Below, in pieces: positions 9,194-19,028 of a stretch of 64,000 nucleotides of DNA. Position 1 is the first letter of the stretch. Each line of letters opens with the position of its first letter. Both the position numbers and the translations under genes were made by a program. This DNA comes from Stieleria varia (lineage in GTDB: Bacteria; Planctomycetota; Planctomycetia; Pirellulales; Pirellulaceae), in contig NZ_CP151726.1 in NCBI RefSeq assembly GCF_038443385.1, forward strand, positions 7,688,001-7,752,000, given 5' to 3'. Under the pieces are notes generated by a model, which was given only the letters and a program-made list of their open reading frames with translations, was not told where the DNA came from and did not search any database.

Positions 9194-12100
9194 ATGTTCA
9201 AAATCGGCGTCAGAAACTCAGCTTCGTCACAGCCGATCTTCTACGACGGCCTCGTTGATCGTTCTGGTATCCCCGTCGCATGGAGCGAGGCACGGACCGC
9301 AGAAGACTCCTCGGGCAATCGGCTACTGAGCGATCGATATCGAATCATTCGTGAACTGCAGGATGTCCCCTCTGTCAATTGCTGGCTGACGCTCGATGAA
9401 ACGACGAACACACGCTGTGTCGTTCGCGACCTGCCTCAAAATCTGTTTTTCCAGGGACTAAAAGCGCGGTTGGAGAACGAGGCCGGTCTGCTGGCGGAGG
9501 TCGATTGCGCATCTTACTGCGCGATGCAGCAGTTTGAACTTCGCGACCAAAAACTACGCTTGGTCTATCCGTGGATCGAAGGCCAATCGCTGCAACGGAT
9601 CGTCGACAGACAACCGCCAACCGCCCATCAAGCGATGTCGTGGATCTGCGACTTGTTGACCGCGCTTTGCAAGATTCACGAATTGGGAGTCGTGCATCGA
9701 GACGTCCGTCCCTCCCATGTCGTGATCCGCCAAGGTGGCTCCGCCGTCCTGGCGGGATACGGCCCCGTTTGGCGAGCCGCGTTGATGTCCGGAGATAGCC
9801 ACAGGGGGCGTGAAATTGCTTCCTTTGCTTCGCCCGAACTCGCCGGAATCATCAAACAAGATATCGGCCCCACGTCCGATCTTTATTCCATCGGTTTGCT
9901 GCTGTATCACATGCTGACGCAACGGATGCCGTTCTCTGGCGACACCGTCAGTGAAATCCTGTTTCAGCAATCAACGATCGGACTCTCCGTCGCCAATGTC
10001 CCCGTACAAGCTCCTCCGTATCTCATTTCGTTCCTCGAACATCTGACCCGCAAGGAACCCAGGGAACGCTATCAGTCGGCCGAATCTGCATTGCGTGATG
10101 CGGAAAGCATCCGTGACGCCATCGAAAGGGGTGATCTGGAATGCCCGCTCGCTTTGGGACATCGCGACTCCAGGTCGGTCATCATCGACCCCGCCTTCAT
10201 CAGCCGCGAATCCGATGTCGACACCATTCATTCCTGCCTCGGTGATGCCCTCTCGGGTGGATGGCAGCGTATCGCCATCAGCGGTGTGCCCGGTATCGGC
10301 AAAAGTCGCCTGATCGAGGAGTCCGTGCAACGCGCCACGCGAATGGGGTTTCAAGTACTCATCGGCGAAGCATCAGGATCCGAAGTCGAGGAGCCCGCAG
10401 GCATCTGGCTCAGGATGGTCAATCAGCTTGCGGATCTGCTTTCCTCTGAGCGGGAATTGCGTAGGCGGGTTGCTCAGGTCATGGCGGATCACCGTGACGA
10501 ATTGTTGACCGCGATGCCCCGGCTGGCCAACGCACTGGACTGGACGGAATCATCGGACAAACCCCGTTCTCGCTCGGCAACGGTTGCCTGCGATCACGAA
10601 CTGGAAGGCCCCTATGAACTCGGACAGTGCCGAATCGTCACCGCGTTCGCAACTCTGATGACTCATTTGGGGGCGATCGACCATCCCGTGTTGATGGTGC
10701 TGGACGACTGTGAACTGCTGGACGAAATGTCACGCAGGATTCTGTCTCAGGTCCTGAACGCTGATGCGACTCACCAAACGCTGATTTTTGGATTCCGCGA
10801 CGATGTTGAATCGGCTCAGCCCTATCTTGCGATGCTCGATTCGTGCACTCACTTGGCTCTCAAGCCGATGAATGATGAAGGCATCTCGCAGCTCTGCGAG
10901 TCCATGGCCGGTCATCTACCGGCCAGCGCGATCAAAGTCGTACGCGACTACGCCAAAGGAAACCCCTTCATGGCAGCCACCGTGCTGCGTGGCATGATCG
11001 ACTCCGAGGTCCTTCACCCCGAAAAGGACTGCTGGAGCATCGACTCGGAAAAACTCCGCGAATTTCAAGTCGCCGAATCTGCAGGCGATGTTTTCGAGGG
11101 ACAGTTCAGCCAACTGCCCGCGTCCTCGCGTGATTTTCTCGTCGCGGCCGCAGTTGTCGGCAATCAGTTCTCAATGGAATCGGTCGTCGCCCTGACTGAA
11201 ATGGATTCCTTCGAAACCCATCGACACCTTGCGATCGCCCGCGAGCATCGACTGATATGGAGCAAACCTGATGGCGGGTTCGCGTTCGTCCAAGACAACG
11301 TCCGCCAGACGATTCTTCATAGCGTCACCGAAGATCACTTGCGAGAACTTCATCGACGCTTTGCCAGGCATCTGCAAGCCACCCAGCCGACCAAGTGCTT
11401 TGAACTGGCTCACCATTTTGACGCCGCCGGGATGCATCGGGAAGCATTGCCACACGCGGTCAACGCGGCGATCCATGCTCGCCAACGTTACTCCCTCGAC
11501 GGAGCGACGCGATATCTGCAGATCGCGATCCGCGCGTTTCCACATGCTCAGTCCGTGACGCGACACTTCGTCGAAATGATGATGAGCGAAGTCTTGTTGC
11601 TGCAGGGCGAATTTGATCAGGCCGAGCGGTGGCTTGATTGGTCCGCCGCCAGCGCCATCAGCGAATCTGACAAGGCAGCGGTCGCCATGCGTCGAGGCGA
11701 ATTGAGTTTCAAACGCGGAAAAAAAGGACAGGCAATCGCCTATTTCGAAACCGCTCTGAGACAACTTGGCCAACCGGTCAGCAATAGCCGAACCGCCTTG
11801 TTGAAGAACCTCATTTGTGAAATCTCGATTCAGATGATCCACACGTTCCTGCCGTCACGCATCTCGCGACGGGAGCGAGAGCCGGATCCCACTGAAAAGC
11901 TGTGCCTGCACTTGTACAGCAAACTCGCTCATACCTATTGGTACACTCGCGATCGGTTTCACACGCTTTGGGCTCACCTGCGAGGGCTCAATCAAGCGGA
12001 GCGATTCACCGAATCCACCGAACTGGCTCAAGCCTACTCCGAACACGCTCCGGTGATGAACCTGATGGGCATGCACCAACGGGGGCTTCGCTATGCACAA

Positions 12101-15100
12101 CTGGCTCTGGACATGCGGCACGACCGCAACGACGTTTGGGGACAAGGACAAACGCTGAATTTCCTCAGCATGCTGCTGTACTCGTCATCACAGTTCGAAA
12201 AATGTATCGAGCAGTCGCGTCAGAGTGTCGAAATCCTGACCCGCACCGGCGACCGCTGGGACATCTATGTCGCCCGATACCAACTCGCAGCAGCTTGTCT
12301 CCGGCAAGGTAGGTTGCGTGATGCATTGGACGAAGCACGGGCGGCTTATCGATTCGCGATCCAGAACGGTGACGATCACGCAACCGGAAAGCTCATCGAC
12401 ATCTGGGCCCAAGCATCGCTCGGGAAACTGCCCGCCGACGTGCTGAACACAGAGTTGAGCCGGGATGTCTATGACCCTCAACGGCTCTGTCAAATCAAGT
12501 TGGCAGAAGGAGTCAATGCCTTCTATCAAAATGACATGGACCACGCTGTCGACGCGTTGCGTGATTCCGTTGCGATCGCCCAGCGAGCCTCCCTGGTCAA
12601 CGCGTACACAGCTCCGGCATCCATCTGGTTGGTCACGGCAATGCGTCGGCGGTATGAACTGTCGACGCCGATCAGTTTGCGCAAACGAAACCGCAGCCTG
12701 CGCGAGATAGAGGCCGCAGCCAAGCGAGCACTGAAGATCGCGAGGCGTTTCACAAATGACCTGCCTCATGCGCTACGTGAATGTGCCGCAGTCGCCGGAA
12801 TGCGTGGTCAATTCCATAAGTCAAAACGATGTTTTCGGGAAAGCCTGAACGTCGCAACACAGCAAGACGCGGATTGGGAACACGCGCAGACCGTGCTGAT
12901 GTTTCAGCAATACGCACAAGAACTGGGATGGACCGTCGACCAACGAGTGCTCAGGCACGCCGAGCAAACAAACAACCGGGTGCGGCTGTCCGTCGGTTGT
13001 GACGATGACGATGGCTCGCTCTCGCTCGTTGATCGCTTTGACTCGCTGCTGGATGCCGGACGACAAATCGCCACCAGCCTGTCGCCCGACGACATTCGCA
13101 ACCAAGTCCTGCTTGCAGCGACCAAGATCTTTCGTGGCGATCGCGTGCTGATCGTTGAACAATCCGTCGACGGCGGACGGTCCGTCACCACGCCGATCGA
13201 TGCCCCCTTTGACGCAGCAATCGTCTCTCGCGCGGAACGTACCGGCGGAACCGTTATCACCGATCGTGAAAATGTTTCTTCCAACGAATCGCACTCGCAA
13301 GCCTCAACGGCTCGAACCGACAGCTACGGGGCATTTTTGTGTACGCCCATTCGTGCTCACGGTGACATCATCGCTTACCTCTACGTCGCCAACTCTCACA
13401 TGGCCGGCATGTACGGCGATGACGAAATTCGAATCGCCAACTACCTGGCCTCCGCCGCCGGCGGGGCAATGGAAAAGGCTGATGGCTTCGCGCAGTTGGA
13501 ACGACTCAATCAAACGTTGGAAGTCAAGGTTCAAGATCGAACCGCTGCCCTGGTCAGGCATTCCAAAGAACTGCAGGAAACGGCGGACCGATTGCAAGCC
13601 GCTCAACAGGATCTGAACGCGGCCAAAGAAGCAGCGGAAGCCGCCAACGACGCAAAAAGCGAATTTCTGGCGCGGATGAGCCACGAAATTCGAACCCCCA
13701 TCACCGCAGTCCTCGGATACACCGAACTCATGCTACGCGGAATCGACTCCGATCCTGACAAGCGGCGACACGACTTGCAAACCATTCACGCCAACGGCAC
13801 TCACTTGCTGCACATCGTCAATGACATCTTGGACCTGTCCAAGATCGAAGCCAAGTGCATCGACGTTGAGCAACTGCCATGCTCCCCGGCAAAGATCGTC
13901 GGTGAAGTCGTCGAGTCGATGTCGGCCAAAGCATCGGAAAAACAAATCGAGTTGCGACTGGCTTTCGACTCAAACATTCCCGAAACCATCTCCTCCGACC
14001 CGACACGTCTGCGACAAATCCTGATCAACTTGATCGGAAACGCAATCAAGTTCACCCATCGCGGCAGCGTCCTGGTCTCCGTCAGCGGCTCATCGACGAC
14101 GATCAAAGTCGTGATCCAAGACACCGGCATCGGGATGACTCCGTCGCAGATGGAACGAGTGTTTGACCCGTTCACTCAAGCCGACACCTCGACCACACGT
14201 CGATACGGCGGAACAGGCCTTGGACTGTCGATCAGTAAACAACTTGCCACCTCCCTCGGCGGCGACTTGACGGTCTCCAGTCAGATGGGCGTGGGCAGCT
14301 CGTTCACATTGACCGTCGCGACGAACACCAACAAATCGGTTCGAATGCTGAGCAAGGACTCGGCAGCCGAAGTCGCCGGTGGGGAATCGGACGCTGCGTG
14401 GGTTCGAGTCGATTTGACCGGCATCCACGTCTTGGTGGTTGACGATGCGCCGACCAACCGCGATCTGATCACGCGTCTGCTGTCCGTCGCGGGTGCCAAA
14501 GTCCAATCGACCGAGGATGGCCAACAGGCGATCGAGGTCCTGAAAGAAAGGGACAGCCGCATCGATGTCATCTTGATGGACATGCAGATGCCCGTGTTGG
14601 ACGGGTATACCGCAACACGATGCTTGCGAGACTCCGGATTGAATACACCCATCATCGCAATGACGGCCAACACCATGCTCGGCGACGACGCTAAATGCAA
14701 AGCCGCCGGTTGCAGCGACTACCTGTCCAAACCACTCGACCTGGACCTGCTGACACGTCGAGTCCGCGATTGGGCCAAGGGCAGACACTGCATCCCCATC
14801 AACCCCGTGCCTCACGAATCCACTGACGAGTCGTCGCTCGCCGACGAAACTCTCCCCTCGAATTGGTTGCGGAAATATGCCGTCGATTTCGCCAGCAAAG
14901 TCCTGGCCGAGTTGCCCCAATTGCAGCAGATGTGTCGCACCGGGGATTTTTCGGCTGTCGCCAAACGGGCTCACTGGATGAAGGGGTCCGGTGGAACCGT
15001 GGGACTGAAAAACATCACCGTCCTGGCAAAGGCTTGCGAGGAATCCGCCAAACGCTCCAGTGAAACAGACACTCTCGACGCACTCGATCGAATCGACCAG

Positions 15101-15151
15101 TACATCGACAAATTGCTCAATGAGCACACGGTGAACATGCATTGTGGTTAA
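9194..15151 (+). CDS. Giant pseudokinase/AAA/TPR/GAF hybrid histidine kinase with REC and Hpt
   Basis: 1985 residues, ATG start. Domains in order: a Ser/Thr-kinase-like domain (about 45-310); an AAA/NACHT-like ATPase with Walker A GVPGIGKS at 364-371 and Walker B VLMVLDDCE (Asp504-505); a long helical TPR-like array (about 720-1270); a GAF domain (about 1285-1440); a coiled coil; HisKA with phospho-His 1497 (MSHEIRTP); HATPase_c with DTGIG and YGGTGLGLS; a receiver with acidic pair 1750-1751, phospho-Asp 1796 and Lys1846; and an Hpt domain with His1927 (AHWMKGSGG). The first five follow the order of known kinase/ATPase/histidine kinase 'trifunctional' proteins. The kinase lobe looks inactive: VAIK Lys is Arg (CVVRDLP), HRD is HRDVRPSH without the metal-binding Asn, and DFG is AGYG. 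The complete His-Asp-His relay suggests output through a separate receiver protein. Confidence 0.93.
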   Translation: MFKIGVRNSASSQPIFYDGLVDRSGIPVAWSEARTAEDSSGNRLLSDRYRIIRELQDVPSVNCWLTLDETTNTRCVVRDLPQNLFFQGLKARLENEAGLLAEVDCASYCAMQQFELRDQKLRLVYPWIEGQSLQRIVDRQPPTAHQAMSWICDLLTALCKIHELGVVHRDVRPSHVVIRQGGSAVLAGYGPVWRAALMSGDSHRGREIASFASPELAGIIKQDIGPTSDLYSIGLLLYHMLTQRMPFSGDTVSEILFQQSTIGLSVANVPVQAPPYLISFLEHLTRKEPRERYQSAESALRDAESIRDAIERGDLECPLALGHRDSRSVIIDPAFISRESDVDTIHSCLGDALSGGWQRIAISGVPGIGKSRLIEESVQRATRMGFQVLIGEASGSEVEEPAGIWLRMVNQLADLLSSERELRRRVAQVMADHRDELLTAMPRLANALDWTESSDKPRSRSATVACDHELEGPYELGQCRIVTAFATLMTHLGAIDHPVLMVLDDCELLDEMSRRILSQVLNADATHQTLIFGFRDDVESAQPYLAMLDSCTHLALKPMNDEGISQLCESMAGHLPASAIKVVRDYAKGNPFMAATVLRGMIDSEVLHPEKDCWSIDSEKLREFQVAESAGDVFEGQFSQLPASSRDFLVAAAVVGNQFSMESVVALTEMDSFETHRHLAIAREHRLIWSKPDGGFAFVQDNVRQTILHSVTEDHLRELHRRFARHLQATQPTKCFELAHHFDAAGMHREALPHAVNAAIHARQRYSLDGATRYLQIAIRAFPHAQSVTRHFVEMMMSEVLLLQGEFDQAERWLDWSAASAISESDKAAVAMRRGELSFKRGKKGQAIAYFETALRQLGQPVSNSRTALLKNLICEISIQMIHTFLPSRISRREREPDPTEKLCLHLYSKLAHTYWYTRDRFHTLWAHLRGLNQAERFTESTELAQAYSEHAPVMNLMGMHQRGLRYAQLALDMRHDRNDVWGQGQTLNFLSMLLYSSSQFEKCIEQSRQSVEILTRTGDRWDIYVARYQLAAACLRQGRLRDALDEARAAYRFAIQNGDDHATGKLIDIWAQASLGKLPADVLNTELSRDVYDPQRLCQIKLAEGVNAFYQNDMDHAVDALRDSVAIAQRASLVNAYTAPASIWLVTAMRRRYELSTPISLRKRNRSLREIEAAAKRALKIARRFTNDLPHALRECAAVAGMRGQFHKSKRCFRESLNVATQQDADWEHAQTVLMFQQYAQELGWTVDQRVLRHAEQTNNRVRLSVGCDDDDGSLSLVDRFDSLLDAGRQIATSLSPDDIRNQVLLAATKIFRGDRVLIVEQSVDGGRSVTTPIDAPFDAAIVSRAERTGGTVITDRENVSSNESHSQASTARTDSYGAFLCTPIRAHGDIIAYLYVANSHMAGMYGDDEIRIANYLASAAGGAMEKADGFAQLERLNQTLEVKVQDRTAALVRHSKELQETADRLQAAQQDLNAAKEAAEAANDAKSEFLARMSHEIRTPITAVLGYTELMLRGIDSDPDKRRHDLQTIHANGTHLLHIVNDILDLSKIEAKCIDVEQLPCSPAKIVGEVVESMSAKASEKQIELRLAFDSNIPETISSDPTRLRQILINLIGNAIKFTHRGSVLVSVSGSSTTIKVVIQDTGIGMTPSQMERVFDPFTQADTSTTRRYGGTGLGLSISKQLATSLGGDLTVSSQMGVGSSFTLTVATNTNKSVRMLSKDSAAEVAGGESDAAWVRVDLTGIHVLVVDDAPTNRDLITRLLSVAGAKVQSTEDGQQAIEVLKERDSRIDVILMDMQMPVLDGYTATRCLRDSGLNTPIIAMTANTMLGDDAKCKAAGCSDYLSKPLDLDLLTRRVRDWAKGRHCIPINPVPHESTDESSLADETLPSNWLRKYAVDFASKVLAELPQLQQMCRTGDFSAVAKRAHWMKGSGGTVGLKNITVLAKACEESAKRSSETDTLDALDRIDQYIDKLLNEHTVNMHCG

Positions 15152-15202
15152 ACTGGTCGACTCCCACCGACCGACCCACACTCTGATGTACCGAGCTTCC
15201 CG

Positions 15203-16852
15203 ATGTATCGGCAAATCGTTGCTTGCTTTGTTGGATTCCCCTTGCTGCTGAGCGTGTTGCTATTAAGTGTGCCATCCCCAAAGATCGCACAAGCCCAATC
15301 TGCTGTAGATCAAGCCTCTGCCTCCCAAGCTTCTGCGTCCCAAGCTTCTGCTGCTCAGCGTCCCAACATTCTCCTCGCCATCGCAGACGACTGGTCCTAC
15401 GGCCACGCCACCGCCTACGGATGTCAATGGGTTCAGACGCCAAGCTTTGATTCGATCGCCCGCGAAGGCTTGCTGTTCCAAAACGCATTCACGCCCAACG
15501 CCAAGTGCGCCCCCTCGCGGGCAACGATTTTGACCGGCCGCTATTCCTGGCAACTGGAACAAGCCGGCAACCACATGTGCGTCTTTCCACCCAAGTTCGG
15601 CGGCTATGTGGAACGTCTGACAGCCGATGGTTATTTCGCCGGCTACACGGGCAAAGGCTGGGGGCCAGGCATCGCCAACGACGTCGATGGCAAAGCTCGC
15701 CAGATCACCGGCAAACAATACTCCAAGCTCAAGTCCAAACCGCCGACGAAACAAATCTCCGGCATCGACTACGCAGCCAACTTTGCCGAGTTCCTCGGCG
15801 ATGTGCCCAAGGATACGCCCTGGGTGTTTTGGTACGGCGCCACGGAACCCCACCGCGGCTACGAGTATGGCAGTGGCGTTCGAGCGGGTAAAACGCTTGA
15901 CTCGATCGAACGGGTACCGGGCTACTGGCCTGACAACGAAACCGTCCGCAACGACATGCTGGACTATGCCGTGGAAGTCGAACATTATGACAACCACCTC
16001 GGACGCATTCTCAATCACTTGCGTGAATCCGGACAACTCAACAACACGCTGATCGTCGCCACGTCGGACCACGGGATGCCATTTCCTCGTGCGAAAGGTC
16101 AAGCGTACGAGCATTCCAACCACGTTCCGCTGGCCATCCGCTGGTCAGCAGGAATCCAGGATCCCGGTCACGAAGTCGACGCGGTGGTGAACTTCACCGA
16201 TCTGGCACCCACGTTTTTGCAAGCCGCGGGTATCAACAATGCCGGTCCGATCATGCAACCGATCAGCGGAAAAAGCCTCTTTGATCTTTTCGAGAACCAA
16301 GACGACGCCGCTGCCTCACGCGATCACGTTCTGGTCGGCAAAGAACGCCATGACATCGGGCGTCCTGAATCGGGCGGCTATCCCATCCGCGGAATTCGCA
16401 AAGGCGGCTTGTTGTACCTACGCAATTTTCAGCCCGATCGCTGGCCCGCAGGCAACCCCGAAACGGGATACCTCAACTGCGACGGTGGAGCGACGAAAAC
16501 AGAAATCCTGAACATGCGACGCAACGGTCAAGCACAAACGTTTTGGCGATTATGCTTCGGCCAACGCCCCGCAGAAGAACTCTATGACATCGAAAACGAT
16601 CCCGACTGCACCAACAATCTGATCGGTTCGGCCCAACATGCCGAGGCCGTTGCCAAGCTGAAACAACAGATGACAACGGAATTGTCCCAGCAAGGTGACC
16701 CACGGATGTTCGGCAAGGGCGATGTCTTTGATCGCTATCCCTACTCCAGTTCCGCAACCGACAACTTTTACGAACGCTATATGGCGGGCGAAAAAGTCAA
16801 CGCGGGCTGGGTCAACAAGTCTGATTTCGAAACCGAACCGGTGAAACCCTGA
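15203..16852 (+). CDS. Formylglycine-dependent sulfatase, exported
   Basis: 549 residues with an N-terminal signal peptide ([16 protein letters not shown], cleavage near AQA). The sulfatase motif is canonical: Cys102-Ala-Pro-Ser-Arg followed by ATILTGR, where Cys102 would be oxidised to formylglycine. The metal-binding start [14 protein letters not shown] and the later [13 protein letters not shown] fit the alkaline-phosphatase superfamily. It probably removes sulfate esters from a polysaccharide in the periplasm or outside; the substrate cannot be read from sequence. Right after the signal peptide are three 5-residue repeats ([15 protein letters not shown]). The next gene starts 1 bp after its stop, so both are one operon. 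It is paralogous to the sulfatase at 43915 (shared TGKGWGPG). Confidence 0.93.
   Translation: MYRQIVACFVGFPLLLSVLLLSVPSPKIAQAQSAVDQASASQASASQASAAQRPNILLAIADDWSYGHATAYGCQWVQTPSFDSIAREGLLFQNAFTPNAKCAPSRATILTGRYSWQLEQAGNHMCVFPPKFGGYVERLTADGYFAGYTGKGWGPGIANDVDGKARQITGKQYSKLKSKPPTKQISGIDYAANFAEFLGDVPKDTPWVFWYGATEPHRGYEYGSGVRAGKTLDSIERVPGYWPDNETVRNDMLDYAVEVEHYDNHLGRILNHLRESGQLNNTLIVATSDHGMPFPRAKGQAYEHSNHVPLAIRWSAGIQDPGHEVDAVVNFTDLAPTFLQAAGINNAGPIMQPISGKSLFDLFENQDDAAASRDHVLVGKERHDIGRPESGGYPIRGIRKGGLLYLRNFQPDRWPAGNPETGYLNCDGGATKTEILNMRRNGQAQTFWRLCFGQRPAEELYDIENDPDCTNNLIGSAQHAEAVAKLKQQMTTELSQQGDPRMFGKGDVFDRYPYSSSATDNFYERYMAGEKVNAGWVNKSDFETEPVKP
15311..15355. repeat. 15-bp tandem repeat, three units, in the sulfatase gene
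   Basis: Three 15-bp units (CAAGCCTCTGCCTCC, CAAGCTTCTGCGTCC, CAAGCTTCTGCTGCT) encode [15 protein letters not shown] between signal peptide and catalytic domain, likely a flexible spacer. Confidence 0.85.
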
Positions 16853-16853
16853 G

Positions 16854-17939
16854 ATGAATTCGACACCAACACAAACACTCTTGTCCCTCGTCGTCGTTCT
16901 CGGTGCACTGACATCAGTGACATCAATGACGTCATGGGCCGATGACGACAAGACCGACCGGGTTCGCTTCGTCGTGGGTGACTATCTCACCAGCGAGAAC
17001 GGCAACTGGGATTTCACCAGCAGTCCTTTGCAAGAACCCTTCGGCATCGATTTCGACGACTCCGATGCGATGTACATCGTCGAATTGACCAGTGGAGCTT
17101 TGCACAAACGATCCGCCGATGGCAACCTGCAAACCTTGCGTGATAAACATGAGCAAGCCTATGTGGGCGACGGCGGGCCTGTCGACAAAGCATCCTTCAA
17201 CGGACCGCACAACTGCGTGGTCTCGGCAAACGGGCAACTGTTGATTGCAGACAGTTGGAATCACTGTGTCCGTTCGATGGATCTGAAAACACGAAAAGTT
17301 CAAACCATCGTGGGAGTCCCCCGAGCAGGTTTCTCCGGCGACGGTGGGCGTGCAACGGACGCCCAGTTTGATTTCATCATGTGCATCGCCCTGTCGCCCG
17401 ATCGCCAACGTCTGCACATCGCCGATCTTAAAAATCGGCGGATTCGTGACGTCGACTTATCTACCGGCAACGTCACTACGATTGCCGGCAACGGAAAAAA
17501 GGACGTGCCCATCGACGGAGCAGTCGCAACGGAGAGCCCGTTGGTCGATCCACGCGCGGTCTGTTCCGATACCTTGGGAAACGTCTATGTGCTGGAGCGA
17601 AACGGCAACGCCTTGCGAGTCGTGCGTCCTGACGGAACGATTCACACGGTCGCCGGCAACGGCAAGAAAGGGTATGTCGATGGCGAGGCCCTGCAGGCTC
17701 AATTCGGGGAACCGAAACACCTTTGCTGTGACCCCGAAGGCAACGTCTACATCGCCGATGATCGCAACGGAGCAATCCGCAAATACAGCCCGTCATCAGG
17801 ACAAGTCACCACGATACTGGGGCAAGGCAATGGCGATCCTCGCATCACACTGCTCCGCCCCCACGGCGTCCGCTGGCACAACAGTCAGCTCTACATCGTC
17901 GACACTGGGCATAACCGCATCCTCAGTCTCCCCCAGTAA
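16854..17939 (+). CDS. NHL-repeat beta-propeller protein, exported
   Basis: 361 residues with a signal peptide ending near SWADDD. NHL-type blades repeat through the protein: EPFGIDFDDSDAMYIVE, FNGPHNCVVSANGQLLIAD, FIMCIALSPDRQRLHIAD, LVDPRAVCSDTLGNVYVLE, PKHLCCDPEGNVYIAD, LLRPHGVRWHNSQLYIVD, each followed by N-x-x-I/V-R type strands and V-T-T-I-x-G-x-G turns. Such propellers bind proteins or ligands; no catalytic site is visible. The ATG begins 1 bp after the sulfatase stop, so the two are almost certainly translated together and exported together. Confidence 0.88.
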   Translation: MNSTPTQTLLSLVVVLGALTSVTSMTSWADDDKTDRVRFVVGDYLTSENGNWDFTSSPLQEPFGIDFDDSDAMYIVELTSGALHKRSADGNLQTLRDKHEQAYVGDGGPVDKASFNGPHNCVVSANGQLLIADSWNHCVRSMDLKTRKVQTIVGVPRAGFSGDGGRATDAQFDFIMCIALSPDRQRLHIADLKNRRIRDVDLSTGNVTTIAGNGKKDVPIDGAVATESPLVDPRAVCSDTLGNVYVLERNGNALRVVRPDGTIHTVAGNGKKGYVDGEALQAQFGEPKHLCCDPEGNVYIADDRNGAIRKYSPSSGQVTTILGQGNGDPRITLLRPHGVRWHNSQLYIVDTGHNRILSLPQ

Positions 17940-17977
17940 ACTCAGACTCCTCGCGCCGCGAGACTCCATCTTCGTTG

Positions 17978-18024
17978 AACGCCAAGCCGCAGGCGCAATC
18001 TCGTTTAACGCCAAGCCGCAGGCG
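17978..18024. repeat. Two direct 18-bp repeats
   Basis: AACGCCAAGCCGCAGGCG occurs at 17978-17995 and again at 18007-18024. It is a short intergenic repeat of the kind scattered through planctomycete genomes. Confidence 0.6.
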
Positions 18025-18170
18025 TCAACGAATCCGCGCCTCACAACCAACCAACCAACCAACGCGGATCGCAACGTTGGAGCTGACATTCAAGAAGAGA
18101 GCCCTTTGTTATCCTGACCTCCCAGCTTGCGACGATTTCACGCGTTGCCCCAAGAGATGGAAGCAGTTTC

Positions 18171-18629
18171 TTGATTTCGAATCCATACAGACCACCAGCG
18201 GCGACAGAAGATCTGGAATCGCGATCAGCACCAGATACCGTACTCCCGATTGACCTCCTCCGGCGAACGCAACTCGTCGTCGGAGCATTTGGCCTGTACC
18301 AATTATTATGGCCAATTGCAGTTTTACCTTTGACCGATTCACTTCGAATCGACCCTGTGCCATTTTTCATCGCCGCAAATGGATTCACAATGGAAAGGCG
18401 GTCGTTCCGTACATTCCCGTGGACGGCGCTGATGTGCGCGATCTATGTTTTCGCCTTCCCGGCAAGCTTGATACTGTTTGATCCGACCGATATGCGAAAC
18501 TGGATCCCAACACGGTCGTCACCGGTATTGGCAATGCAACTGTTGTCTACGATTGGTGCATTGTTCTCGATCGTGTTCATCACAAGGTGCCATCGCTACC
18601 ATCGTTCAATGAAACAGAGCAGGCACTAG
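18171..18629 (+). CDS. Small membrane protein (152 aa)
   Basis: Starts at a TTG (18171) preceded by the purine-rich AGAGATGGAAG. The opening MISNPYRPP is typical of a class of small planctomycete membrane proteins that begin with an N-P-Y-x-x-P motif. Three hydrophobic segments are visible: LVVGAFGLYQLLWPIAVLPL, ALMCAIYVFAFPASLILF and MQLLSTIGALFSIVFI. The short C-terminus is basic (RCHRYHRSMKQSRH). No enzymatic motif is seen and function is unknown. Confidence 0.65.
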   Translation: MISNPYRPPAATEDLESRSAPDTVLPIDLLRRTQLVVGAFGLYQLLWPIAVLPLTDSLRIDPVPFFIAANGFTMERRSFRTFPWTALMCAIYVFAFPASLILFDPTDMRNWIPTRSSPVLAMQLLSTIGALFSIVFITRCHRYHRSMKQSRH

Positions 18630-19028
18630 CGATCCGGTCCAACCGGGCGGCGAATTTGGCCGTCAGAACTTAAAAATCCTCCGCCACCGTCGCCTGATGG
18701 GTAACGTACGCCGAGAGCGATACATCGATAGACCATATGAACCAGCCCCAGCGTCATCCAGTCGTAGAGACGATCCCTGACGATCTACTCGATTTGTGGA
18801 AGAAGGGTCCGCTGATGCTGGCACCACGAGCTAGCCTGCCAATTGTCGAACTTTGCGGCCGGATGCTGACCGTTCGATATCGCTGGTCATTGAAGGATCC
18901 ACTCGTACATTCCGCACATCCGTCACTGGGGACCTCGGTCACACGTGGCAACCGACCGTGAAATCGCTCGAACAGCGCAAGTGAGGACCCATGATTGCGC
19001 CAGCGTTCCTTCCTGCCCGCCTCAGAAC
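18630..19028 (+). other. Intergenic region with a doubtful 74-codon reading frame
   Basis: An ATG frame at 18737-18961 opens with MNQPQRHPVVETIPDD and is slightly acidic at the start, but shows no domain and has poor context. I do not call it as a gene. Nothing else is visible before the HD-GYP gene. Confidence 0.3.

Noticed and set aside
14090-15214. A 374-codon minus-strand frame
   Set aside because: It is antisense to the receiver/Hpt part of the giant kinase, whose motifs are unambiguous; long antisense frames arise from GC-rich codon use.
18737-18961. A 74-codon frame before the HD-GYP gene
   Set aside because: It lacks any domain, has no recognisable ribosome site and shows no similarity I can name; kept only as a note in the gap entry.
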